Positions 8,916 through 16,733 of a DNA stretch of 64,000 bases are shown here, piece after piece (the stretch's first letter is position 1; each line of letters opens with the position of its first letter). Made by a program: the position numbers and the translations under genes. The DNA comes from an uncultured Bacteroidota bacterium (GTDB lineage: Bacteria > Bacteroidota > Bacteroidia > Bacteroidales > SZUA-534), in the NCBI GenBank assembly GCA_946186925.1, contig CAMHPA010000003.1, positions 1 through 64,000 on the forward strand, read 5' to 3'. The notes below the pieces were generated by a model, which saw only the letters and a program-made list of their open reading frames with translations, ran no database searches and was not told the DNA's origin.

Positions 8916-8964
8916 GTTTATAATCAACGCTACAAAACATAAGAGAAGAGTTAATGTCGGAAAT

Positions 8965-9031
8965 AGCATTGTCGCACGTAAGTTCATAATTAGTTATAAG
9001 GGAATAGTGACAATGCTTTTTTATATATTTG
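8965..9031 (+). promoter_or_regulatory. Promoter -7 box with flanking inverted repeat (possible operator)
   Basis: TATATTTG (9024-9031) matches the Bacteroidota -7 consensus TAnnTTTG, 26 bp before the ATG of the small ORF; no clear -33 TTTG is seen. A 9-bp inverted repeat AGCATTGTC (8965-8973) / GACAATGCT (9009-9017) lies just upstream, with its right arm where an operator would sit. Such repeats are typical of autoregulated antitoxin genes, but the right arm followed by T6 could also be a weak terminator. Confidence 0.4.
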
Positions 9032-9057
9032 TACGTCAATTATAAATAGGTACGATT

Positions 9058-9270
9058 ATGAGTTTCGATGTTCTTGAAAAAACCTATAATACACTGACCG
9101 AACAGCAGCAGTTAATGGTTTACGATTTGGCACTTTCGCTATCAAAACTCAATATGGCGCCCAAAAACGAGCCGACGTCGAAGCGCGTGTTCGGCAAGTT
9201 CTCAAAAACTGCAAAAGCGCATTTTTCCGATAATTGGGAAATGTCAGAAGAAGAAATGTGCGGTTTATGA
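9058..9270 (+). CDS. Small DUF2281/antitoxin-like protein, orphan
   Basis: This 70-aa protein has an N-terminal helical part (LEKTYNTLTEQQQLMVYDLALSLSKL) and a C-terminal segment KRVFGKFSKTAKAHFSDNWEMSEEEMCGL. The 'FG/AGKF...F..DW.MSEEE' pattern resembles DUF2281-type antitoxins, usually paired with a PIN toxin. No PIN toxin or other partner ORF lies beside it; the next gene is a response regulator 67 bp downstream. It is therefore an orphan antitoxin-like or small regulatory protein. The family assignment is tentative. Confidence 0.55.
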   Translation: MSFDVLEKTYNTLTEQQQLMVYDLALSLSKLNMAPKNEPTSKRVFGKFSKTAKAHFSDNWEMSEEEMCGL

Positions 9271-9337
9271 AATTCCCGCTTTCCTATTATAAGTCTAAAT
9301 TTCTAAACTCTAATCTCTTACCTTTCGCCCTATAACA

Positions 9338-10054
9338 ATGAACTGCATAATAGTTGACGATGAGCCCCTTGCCCGCGAGGCGATAGAGATTCTGCTTGAG
9401 TCGGCACCCGAACTGACGCTTGTGGGAACGTTCGGCAGCGCATTGGCGGCGCAGCGTTTCCTGTCGCAGACGCAGGTTGATTTAGCCTTTCTCGACATTC
9501 AGATGCCAGGCCTGACGGGCATTGAGTTCGCCCGCACCATTTCGCCGCAGACGCTTGTCATTTTCACCACCGCCTATTCCGAATACGCCATTGACAGTTA
9601 CGAGGTTGATGCAGTCGATTTTCTTGTGAAACCCGTTGAAAAAGAGCGTTTTCTGAAGGCTGTCGATAAGGCTGTCAGTTACTTCAAACTGCTCACGCAG
9701 GGCGACAAGCAGAATATTGAGCCAGGTGCCGACGATTACTTTTTCGTCAAGTCGGACCGCAAGTACTGTAAGGTCTGCTTTGCCGACATTATGTTTGTCG
9801 AAGGCCTGAAGGATTACGTGGTGCTTCAGCTTGAAAATCAAAAGATTATCACCCGAATGAACCTTAAAGGCATATCAGCCTTGCTGCCGCCGTCGCTGTT
9901 TATGCGCGTCAGCAAGTCGTACATTGTCAACACCACCCATATCGATGCCTTCGACAACAACGACATTTACATTGGCCCGCACGAAATAGCTATCGGCGAG
10001 AGTTTCAGAGACGAGTTTTTTGATGCGTTTGTGAAGGGAAAGCGTGGAGTGTAG
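9338..10054 (+). CDS. LytTR-family response regulator (LytR/AgrA type)
   Basis: This 238-aa protein has an N-terminal receiver domain (1-~120) with acidic pocket D7/D8, phospho-acceptor D53 in FLDIQMPG, and conserved K98 in FLVKPV. The C-terminal LytTR DNA-binding domain (~135-235) includes the 'FVKSDRKYCKV' and 'MRVSKSYIVN' stretches. Such regulators normally pair with an adjacent LytS/His_kinase-type membrane kinase; none is present in this window, so it is an orphan here. The ATG at 9338 follows an A/T-rich leader with TACCTTTC at 9319, a weak -7-like box. Confidence 0.9.
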   Translation: MNCIIVDDEPLAREAIEILLESAPELTLVGTFGSALAAQRFLSQTQVDLAFLDIQMPGLTGIEFARTISPQTLVIFTTAYSEYAIDSYEVDAVDFLVKPVEKERFLKAVDKAVSYFKLLTQGDKQNIEPGADDYFFVKSDRKYCKVCFADIMFVEGLKDYVVLQLENQKIITRMNLKGISALLPPSLFMRVSKSYIVNTTHIDAFDNNDIYIGPHEIAIGESFRDEFFDAFVKGKRGV

Positions 10055-10095
10055 GGTGAATCGGCGTTACATAATCGTTGTATAATAACAAATCA

Positions 10096-10128
10096 TTTGT
10101 ACGCCGTTTTGAATTCTGCGTATATTTG
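10096..10128 (+). promoter_or_regulatory. Bacteroidota-type promoter for the SIMPL gene
   Basis: TTTG (10096-10099), a 21-nt spacer, and TATATTTG (10121-10128) match the -33/-7 consensus TTTG-N19-21-TAnnTTTG. Transcription should start near 10135, which excludes the track's TTG start at 10097 and supports the ATG at 10151. Confidence 0.7.
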
Positions 10129-10150
10129 CATGACATTCAAATTCATAAAG

Positions 10151-10843
10151 ATGAAAGAGCATATTAATTCATTCGTGTTAGGTGCCAGCATTGTGTTTGG
10201 CTGCTATTTACTTTATTGTGGTATAGATAATTATGCTCATAAAGACCGTTTTGTCTCGGTGAAGGGTTTGGCAGAGCGCGAGGTTCTGGCCGACAGGGTT
10301 GTTTGGCCATTGTCGTTCAATGAGGTTGGCAACAATATGAACCAGCTTTACGAACTGATTGATACCAAACAACGCACCATTGTCAACTTTTTGAAAGAAA
10401 ACGGAATAAAAGACGAGGAGATCACCGTTTCGGCTCCGTCGGTGCTCGACCGTCTGGCGCAACAATGGACGCAGGACAACATACGTGAGCGTTATCAGAC
10501 AAGCTGCACCATAACGGTCATTTCGTCGGATGTGCCAAAAATTATGTCGATTATGAAGATGCAGCAGGAGTTGCTGAAAAAAGGTGTGGCTATTGGCGGA
10601 AATTCATACGAGAATCAGACTGAATATCAGTATACTAACCTGAATTCGCTTAAGCCCGAAATGATTGAGGAGGCAACACGCAACGCCCGTCAGGTGGCGG
10701 AAAAATTCGCGCAGGACGCCGATTGCGATTTGGGCAGCATTAAAAACGCCTCGCAAGGTCAATTCTCTATCAATGAAGAATATACAACTCCGCACATTAA
10801 AAAAATCCGTGTGGTGACAACAATCGATTACTATCTTAAATAA
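10151..10843 (+). CDS. SIMPL (DUF541) domain protein
   Basis: The start is set at ATG 10151 (230 aa), because the track's TTG at 10097 overlaps the promoter. One N-terminal hydrophobic segment (SFVLGASIVFGCYLLYCGI) acts as signal anchor. The rest is a SIMPL domain: VSVKGLAEREVLADRVVWPLSF, the 'VNFLKENGIKDEEIT' helix, and the C-terminal ARQVAEKFAQDADCDLGSIKNASQG segment typical of the family. SIMPL proteins are periplasmic and their exact role is poorly known; they are linked to oxidative stress and envelope functions. The gene stands alone with its own promoter. Confidence 0.85.
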   Translation: MKEHINSFVLGASIVFGCYLLYCGIDNYAHKDRFVSVKGLAEREVLADRVVWPLSFNEVGNNMNQLYELIDTKQRTIVNFLKENGIKDEEITVSAPSVLDRLAQQWTQDNIRERYQTSCTITVISSDVPKIMSIMKMQQELLKKGVAIGGNSYENQTEYQYTNLNSLKPEMIEEATRNARQVAEKFAQDADCDLGSIKNASQGQFSINEEYTTPHIKKIRVVTTIDYYLK

Positions 10844-10913
10844 CGTAAACGCTGACACTAACGATTTAAACCGTTAAACTTTTAAATCTTTAAATAACTA
10901 AAAACTTAAAACA

Positions 10914-11729
10914 ATGAAAATCAAAAGCATGGCATTAATTGCAACAACGCTGGCAGCTGCGGTTGCCTGCACCTCGGCACCCAAAAAAGCCGAACCGGCA
11001 CAACCTAAAGTATTGGTTGTCTATTACTCGCAAAGCAACACCACACGCACAGTTGCACAGGAAATCCAAAAACAACTGAATTGCGATATTGCTGAAATTG
11101 AGTGTGTTGAACCATACACTGGCGATTTCGGCCAGGTCATTCAACGCTGGCAGAAAGAGCAGCAGGAAGGCACTCTGCCTGAAATCAAACCGCTTGCAAA
11201 AAACATTAGCGACTACGATGTAATCTTTCTTGGCTACCCAATTTGGGGCGGAACCTACGCTATTCCGGTTGCCACGTTCCTGAAAAACACCGACTTTGGC
11301 GGCAAGAAACTTGTTCCGTTCTGCACCTTTGGCAGCGGCGGACTAAATACCAGCGTTGCAGCGTTGCAGCAGAGCGCCCAAAATGCTCAAATCCAGGAGG
11401 GTTATGGTGTTCGCCAGGCTCGTGTTGCCGCAGCTCCGGCCGAGGTTGAGCAGTTCCTTATCAAACTTGGCCTGAAGGAAGGCGTAGTTGAACAACTGCC
11501 GGAATTCTCTGAGCAGAAAGAAGTTACCGACAGCGAGAAGGAAATCTTCAATCAGGCTTGCAGCAGCTACCAAATGCCGCTCGGCACCCCTGTAACAGTC
11601 GGCTCACGCGCGATAAAAGGCGGCACCGAATACCTTTACACTGTTGAAGGAATGGGTGGGGCAAAGTCGCAGATTTACGTTTTGGCAAAAGAAAACGAGC
11701 AGCCGGAATTCACGCAGGTTGTAAGATAA
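10914..11729 (+). CDS. Flavodoxin-family lipoprotein
   Basis: This 271-aa protein starts with a lipoprotein signal peptide and lipobox (AAAVAC, Cys ~19). The flavodoxin fold occupies about residues 32-180: the FMN phosphate loop YYSQSNTTRTVA, then IFLGYPIWGGTYAIPVATFL and FCTFGSGGLNTSVAAL, as in Flavodoxin_4 proteins. A C-terminal ~70 residues are extra. Export of a flavodoxin as a lipoprotein implies a periplasmic redox role; the partner is unknown. A hairpin follows the stop. Confidence 0.85.
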   Translation: MKIKSMALIATTLAAAVACTSAPKKAEPAQPKVLVVYYSQSNTTRTVAQEIQKQLNCDIAEIECVEPYTGDFGQVIQRWQKEQQEGTLPEIKPLAKNISDYDVIFLGYPIWGGTYAIPVATFLKNTDFGGKKLVPFCTFGSGGLNTSVAALQQSAQNAQIQEGYGVRQARVAAAPAEVEQFLIKLGLKEGVVEQLPEFSEQKEVTDSEKEIFNQACSSYQMPLGTPVTVGSRAIKGGTEYLYTVEGMGGAKSQIYVLAKENEQPEFTQVVR

Positions 11730-11759
11730 AACGAGCTGGCATAGCCGGTTTTTAAAAGC

Positions 11760-11795
11760 AAAATCCACGGAGAACAATGTTTTTCCGTGGATTTT
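11760..11795. terminator. Bidirectional terminator between convergent genes
   Basis: An 11-bp perfect stem AAAATCCACGG / CCGTGGATTTT has loop AGAACAATGTTTTT. T's follow on the plus strand and T-rich sequence lies on the minus side, so it can end both the flavodoxin gene and the minus-strand transporter operon. Confidence 0.75.
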
Positions 11796-11832
11796 TTGTT
11801 GTCACACACGTAGTTGCTACGGAAGTACAATC

Positions 11833-12780
11833 CTATTTAATTTCTTCATTTTCAGTATTCTTTGCTGATAGCGCCTTGGCCCAAAGCGCGCCGGCAATGT
11901 TGTGCCAGACACTGAATACGGCGCCCGGCACGGCGGCCATTGGCATTGTGGCAAAATGCGTCTGCGCAAGCGTGCAAGCCAGTCCAGAATTCTGCATTCC
12001 AACTTCAACCGACACGGCCGTGCTTTTCCGGCTGCTCATCTTGAATGCCCGCGCAAGCAGCAATCCGAGCGCGAATCCGCAAACATTATGCAGTGCAACA
12101 GCCACGATGATTGTCAGCCCGACACTCAGCAGCTGGGCTGAATTGGCAGACACCACCGAACCCACAATCAAAACAATGACGATTGAAGAAACGGCTGGCA
12201 GATAAGCTGTTACGGTTTTAGTGGCTTCCGCGAAAAAGCGTTTGATGACAAGGCCGACGCTTATCGGAAGAATTATCACTTTGACTATCGACCAGAACAT
12301 ACTGAGTACATCGACATTGACGCTTGCACCAACCAGCAGCCACGTGAGCAACGGCGTTAGAAATGGAGCCAAAATGGTTGATACACAAGTCATTCCTACC
12401 GATAAGGCCAAATCGCCTTTGGCAAGGTAGGTGATGACGTTCGATGCTGTTCCGCCGGGGCAGCAGCCTACAAGTACCAGTCCCACAGCAAGTTCGTCGG
12501 GCAGGCGAAATATCCGAGCAAGCGCCAGAGCGAGCAGCGGCATAATGCCGAACTGAGCCAGGCAGCCGATGCCGACATCTTTCGGGCGGCTGAACACCAC
12601 TTTGAAATCGGATAGATTGAGCGACAACCCCATTCCGAACATCACAACGCCCAAGAGGTAGTTTATTGAGCTGGTTTTCACCCAGTTGAATGTCGCGGGG
12701 ACAAACAGTGCGACTATGGCCGCCAATAAAACCAAGGCTGCCATATATTTGGCTATGAATGTACTGATTTTCAGAAGCAT
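11833..12780 (-). CDS. Bile acid:sodium symporter family (BASS) transporter
   Basis: This 315-aa protein has about ten hydrophobic segments. It carries the BASS signatures: GMGLSLNLSDF near the third TM, GCCPGGTASNVITYLAKGD (the Na+-binding crossover region) and EVGMQNSGLACTLAQ in the second half. The family imports organic anions (bile acids, pantoate, 2-keto acids) with Na+; the substrate here cannot be told. It is the last gene of a three-gene minus-strand unit, 25 bp after the lipase-like gene. Confidence 0.9.
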   Translation of the reverse strand: MLLKISTFIAKYMAALVLLAAIVALFVPATFNWVKTSSINYLLGVVMFGMGLSLNLSDFKVVFSRPKDVGIGCLAQFGIMPLLALALARIFRLPDELAVGLVLVGCCPGGTASNVITYLAKGDLALSVGMTCVSTILAPFLTPLLTWLLVGASVNVDVLSMFWSIVKVIILPISVGLVIKRFFAEATKTVTAYLPAVSSIVIVLIVGSVVSANSAQLLSVGLTIIVAVALHNVCGFALGLLLARAFKMSSRKSTAVSVEVGMQNSGLACTLAQTHFATMPMAAVPGAVFSVWHNIAGALWAKALSAKNTENEEIK

Positions 12781-12805
12781 AACTATTCTTGTAACGGTTG
12801 GCCGA

Positions 12806-14164
12806 TTACCACGTTTTCGACATATTCATTATGAACCACATCAGGCACGAGCCAAGGTGCCCGCTGCCTAACTTGGTGATTGTCAGATTTGTTTTGTCGG
12901 GGAAAGCGCTTGCTATTGCTTCGGCATTGGCAAGAGGCACAACGTCATCGGAGCTGTCGTGCGAGAGGTAGATTGGGTGCACGGGAGCCCAGTCTTTTGT
13001 CAAATCGTTGTTGTCGAGGCATTTGAACAGCGCTTTGTGCATCTCGCTGTCGCGGTTGAGGGCGTCGGTGCTCAAAATGTCGGAGAGCGAAACGCCGCTG
13101 CTGTCGTGGTTGTATCTTGTGGCAAACTCATTGCTTATGGCATAGGTGTCGAACTTCTTGCTGGCAATCATTTCGTCGATTTTCGGTTTGAGGTTCGTCA
13201 CGTAGTCGTCGCTGTAGAAATCGTCTTCGGTCCATTGGCCGAGAATGTCGGGGTAGGCGGCAAACATCGCCTTGAGCGTTAACGGAATGGCGCACGGAAG
13301 AGTGAGTTTGTCCTGCTCAAAATACTTTTCGAATGTGATGGTGGGGCTGTATGGTCCGGCGCAGCAGAACGAGTATGCGAAATGCCACGCATCGGCAAAA
13401 TCGGGGTGGGTGTCAATCCACTTGTGGACGGCCAAAGCGTTGCCCGCTCCCTGCGATGCGCCAATAACGCAGAGTTTGAAATTGTCGGCAAGGTTGGCCT
13501 TTGTGCTTTGCGCGAAAACCTTGTATCCGGCCGTCAGAGCGTCGATGCAGTTCTGGGCGCAGAGGTTGTGGTTGACGTATGGCTGCACGCGGTCTTTAGT
13601 CGCGCCAAAGCCGATGTAGTCGGGCATTATGAGCAGATTGTTGCGGCAAAGGAAAAGCGCCTCGTAAGAGATTGTCATTGTGGGACATTCGGCGTTTTTT
13701 GTGATGGTGTAGTGCGGGCAGAGCAATATGTTTTGCGGATTCAAATCTTTGCCGTCGATGTAGCCCCAGTAGGCGCGGGCCGAGAGTTTGATGTCCTGTC
13801 CCGATTCATCGACGCTCCAGTAGTTGAAGCTCACACTGCGCCACATCAGTTCGGAGCCTTTGGCGCCAACTTCAGTGGCAATCTTGTCGGAATAATCTTG
13901 CAATTGGCTCTTGTACAGGCTGATAGCTATCTGTTTCTGCGCGTCGCTGAAAGATGTTGCCGCATTGGCGGCCACCATAACGAAATGTCCGCTGCTGAAG
14001 ACGGTGTCGGAAACCACCTCAAAAATAATGTCTTCCACCTGCTTGTCGAGCGCAATTTCTTTTTTCTCGGGCTCGTCGTCATCCTTTGAGCACGAAACAA
14101 CAAACAATCCCGCCACGGCGAATAATGCCAACAGCGGCAAATGCTTGAAAATGTTCATCTTCAT
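12806..14164 (-). CDS. Secreted alpha/beta-hydrolase (lipase-like) lipoprotein
   Basis: This 452-aa protein has a lipobox (LFVVSC, Cys ~25) and an acidic DDDEPEKK linker. It has an alpha/beta-hydrolase fold with nucleophile elbow G-A-S-Q-G (VIGASQGAGNALA), probable catalytic Asp in HDSSDDVVPL, and His in GSGHLGS near the C-terminus. The order and spacing match secretory lipase-like and tannase-like hydrolases of Bacteroidota. A 'LLIMPDYIGFG' strand precedes the nucleophile. Two ATG starts lie 6 bp apart (14164 and 14158). It probably hydrolyses esters at the cell surface; the BASS gene downstream could take up a released acid (inference). Confidence 0.75.
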   Translation of the reverse strand: MKMNIFKHLPLLALFAVAGLFVVSCSKDDDEPEKKEIALDKQVEDIIFEVVSDTVFSSGHFVMVAANAATSFSDAQKQIAISLYKSQLQDYSDKIATEVGAKGSELMWRSVSFNYWSVDESGQDIKLSARAYWGYIDGKDLNPQNILLCPHYTITKNAECPTMTISYEALFLCRNNLLIMPDYIGFGATKDRVQPYVNHNLCAQNCIDALTAGYKVFAQSTKANLADNFKLCVIGASQGAGNALAVHKWIDTHPDFADAWHFAYSFCCAGPYSPTITFEKYFEQDKLTLPCAIPLTLKAMFAAYPDILGQWTEDDFYSDDYVTNLKPKIDEMIASKKFDTYAISNEFATRYNHDSSGVSLSDILSTDALNRDSEMHKALFKCLDNNDLTKDWAPVHPIYLSHDSSDDVVPLANAEAIASAFPDKTNLTITKLGSGHLGSCLMWFIMNMSKTW

Positions 14165-14179
14165 AGCTTCAATTCTGTT

Positions 14180-14770
14180 TTACAAATCGTCGTAAATGTT
14201 TTGCTGGTGCAAGTTGTTGTTGACGTTGTCAATGTAGGTCATAATTAGGAATCCGCCGCCGCAGTCTGATGCAATCCAAGCACCGTTCAGCAAAACATTA
14301 CCGCGACCGGTGTCGAAAACGCAGCCATACGGGAAATCGAGAGTTTCCTTAACGTTGGCAATCAATTTGTAAAATGCTGTAATAAAGTCATCTTCTTTTG
14401 TCGATTGAGTGCGTTCTACTTGTGGGTTCAGCGGTGCGCCATATTTTTCGGTCAGTGCGGCTTGCAGTTTCTTATATTCCGCATACATCAACAGATTTTG
14501 TTCCTGGCACATCGGAATCTTCACTTTTACGCCATAAACGTTGTCGGTCTGCGCCGATGTGAGCAATGTAACCTCGCAGTCGTTGTAGCCGGCGAAGGTG
14601 CCGATTAGAGTGTCGGATTTGCTAATTTGCTGAAATCCTTTCTGTTTCAGTTGGTTGATCAAAGCGCTTGATTTGCCGTCGATGGGCACGCCTTTGAAAG
14701 TTTGATGATTTTGTGCTGTTGCCGTAAGGCTGATTGCTGCCAACAGGCAGATTGTGAGTAAGTGTTTCAT
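14180..14770 (-). CDS. Secreted protein of unknown function
   Basis: This 196-aa protein has a clear signal peptide (MKHLLTICLLAAISLTATAQ, cleavage after AQ). The mature part has beta strands (TFKGVPIDGKSSALINQLKQKGFQ, NVYGVKVKIPM) and a helix around KLQAALTEKYGAP. The overall pattern recalls small periplasmic Bacteroidota proteins found beside lipoproteins, but I recognise no named domain. It leads the three-gene unit, 15 bp before the lipase-like gene. Confidence 0.65.
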   Translation of the reverse strand: MKHLLTICLLAAISLTATAQNHQTFKGVPIDGKSSALINQLKQKGFQQISKSDTLIGTFAGYNDCEVTLLTSAQTDNVYGVKVKIPMCQEQNLLMYAEYKKLQAALTEKYGAPLNPQVERTQSTKEDDFITAFYKLIANVKETLDFPYGCVFDTGRGNVLLNGAWIASDCGGGFLIMTYIDNVNNNLHQQNIYDDL

Positions 14771-14879
14771 ATTGATTTAGTTTAAAAATTGATGCGTGAA
14801 AGTACAAAAAAACATCAACGTTGTTGCCTGCCGCCTGAAATATCATCGCGAAAGCGCACTTATGAGCGTCATTTGCAAA

Positions 14880-16712
14880 TCAATCTTGCTTATAGAACAT
14901 ATTGAGCTTGTTGATGGCAGCGTTCAGCTCGACTGCGTTCAACTTGAAGTTTTTCAGCGGGTTGAGTGTGCTGTCGCAGATGTCGAGCATACCCGATGGT
15001 TTCTTTTCAACAATGGTGTTATGGTCGATGATGAAGGCGTAGTTGAGGTTGTCGCCCACCACGTGCCAGTTGCGGAAGGTGGTGTCGGCGAGAGGAAGGC
15101 CCATACTGTAGTCGGTGGTTGGGTTTTGCACGCCAAGCACATCGTGGAGCAGCGTTGTGGAGATGTCGTAGTGGGTGGTGCGGTGGCTGAAGGTTGCCGC
15201 ACTGTCCTGCGGACGGCTCACAATCAGCGGCACGTGGATTTGCGGGCCGGTGTAGTTGCTGCCGTGTCCCCAATAGTTTTTGTGGTTCTCGTTGAATTCC
15301 TGCCCGTGGTCGCCGGTGATAATCAAATAGGTGTTGCTGAGCAAGTTGCGCTTGTCGAGCTCGTCCAAAACCATTCCAACCAGCGAATCGACGTAGCTGA
15401 CGCAGTTGAGGTAGAGATTCCAGAACGGGGTGGGGTCCATCTGATTGTTAAGTCGCATATATTCAGGGTGGTCCCACGTTGTCGGGTATTTCTGCGGCAG
15501 ATGTTTCGGGTAGGTCATACCGTGGGCAAGGTCGTAGAAGATGAATGCGAAGAACGGGTTGTCGTTGCTCACGGTGTCGGCAAAATCAATGAACTGCTCG
15601 GTGATGCGGCAGTCGCGTTTGTAAACGCTGTCGCCTTCGGTTTCTGTTTGTATGCCGGGCACTTTGCGGAACATCAGCTTGTTGAAGTTGGGGTTGTTGA
15701 GCGTGGCGCTTGCATACGCTTTTATCTGATAGCCGGCGTTTTGCAGCTCGTCCATCAGCACCGGCGTTGTGCCCGAAACGTCAAAATCGCGCCAGTAGTA
15801 CGACGATGCGCCGTAGAACATTCCGAAAATACTGCCGCGTGTGCCGTTGCTGCTGCTCAAATGGTTGGTAAACAGCTCGCAACTGTCGGCAAAACGGCTC
15901 ACGTTTGGCATCACATCGGGGTTGAGTGTGCGATAGTTCCACGAGTCGATGGCCAGGATTATGATGTTTGGCAGACTGTCGGGTGTGTTGGCAACTATCT
16001 GATTCCGTGGATATTGTAATTCCGACTGATGTCCAAAATCAACTTTCAGCAAATCGCCTTGCTCCACCACGCCAATGCGAATCATAAAACGTGTGGCCGT
16101 CATCGGGAAGTAGTAGGGCAGGTAGGCGGCGCTTTTCACCACCGACTGCCGCTGGGCCACGGCCGCGTAGGCGTGTGTGGCGTTCGAGAAAAGCAGCGTC
16201 GACAGAAAAACAACAAGCGCCGGCACCCAATAGAAACATTGCCGCAAACCATAGAGCCGCGCCGTTCCAATCTTTGCCAAAATATTGACAATCAGCATTG
16301 CCGCAAATGCTGCAAAATTGCGCGCGTATATCGAGCCATCGAACTGAAAAATCTCGCTGCCGCCCTCGCCGAAAAAGAGCGAAAGCATCATTCCGTTGAG
16401 GTGCTGACGGTAGAGCGCGAAAATGTTTCCGCTGACGTAAAGCAATGCGTTTATGAAAGTTACGAAGAAAACGTGGACGCCGCCGGCTATTTTCTCATTT
16501 TTTGTGGAGGCCAGAGTCAGGGCGAAAAGCAGGTATGGCACCGCCGCAAAAATGGCCGCGTGCGACACGGCCGCGGTCAGGTAGAACGCCCAGCCCAGGC
16601 CGTCCATATTTTCAGCCATTGGGCTGCCAACCATATACGATACAAACTGCGCCGCGAAAAAAATGGCGCTGAAAATGTAGAAAACAAATCCGCGTTTCAG
16701 TCCGTCCTTCAT
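14880..16712 (-). CDS. YejM/PbgA-like inner-membrane sulfatase-fold protein (DUF3413)
   Basis: The track start at 16727 is TTG; ATG 16712 is preferred (610 aa), 21 bp after the ABC transporter stop. The first ~190 residues hold about five TM segments (DUF3413-like). A periplasmic sulfatase/alkaline-phosphatase fold follows, with NIIILAIDSWNYRTL, MPNVSRFA, the SSNGTRGSIFGMFYG segment typical of YejM in place of a sulfatase Cys/Ser site, and GDHGQEF near the metal site. In enterobacteria YejM/PbgA senses lipid A and controls LPS synthesis. The preceding MsbA-like gene fits an envelope role. Whether it is catalytic is unknown. Confidence 0.85.
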   Translation of the reverse strand: MKDGLKRGFVFYIFSAIFFAAQFVSYMVGSPMAENMDGLGWAFYLTAAVSHAAIFAAVPYLLFALTLASTKNEKIAGGVHVFFVTFINALLYVSGNIFALYRQHLNGMMLSLFFGEGGSEIFQFDGSIYARNFAAFAAMLIVNILAKIGTARLYGLRQCFYWVPALVVFLSTLLFSNATHAYAAVAQRQSVVKSAAYLPYYFPMTATRFMIRIGVVEQGDLLKVDFGHQSELQYPRNQIVANTPDSLPNIIILAIDSWNYRTLNPDVMPNVSRFADSCELFTNHLSSSNGTRGSIFGMFYGASSYYWRDFDVSGTTPVLMDELQNAGYQIKAYASATLNNPNFNKLMFRKVPGIQTETEGDSVYKRDCRITEQFIDFADTVSNDNPFFAFIFYDLAHGMTYPKHLPQKYPTTWDHPEYMRLNNQMDPTPFWNLYLNCVSYVDSLVGMVLDELDKRNLLSNTYLIITGDHGQEFNENHKNYWGHGSNYTGPQIHVPLIVSRPQDSAATFSHRTTHYDISTTLLHDVLGVQNPTTDYSMGLPLADTTFRNWHVVGDNLNYAFIIDHNTIVEKKPSGMLDICDSTLNPLKNFKLNAVELNAAINKLNMFYKQD

Positions 16713-16733
16713 CGCAATCAGTGGCAAAAAAGT

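Noticed and set aside
14796-16019. 407-aa plus-strand ORF
   Set aside because: Antisense shadow of the YejM-like gene; no start signal, Val/Gly/His-rich without recognisable domain.
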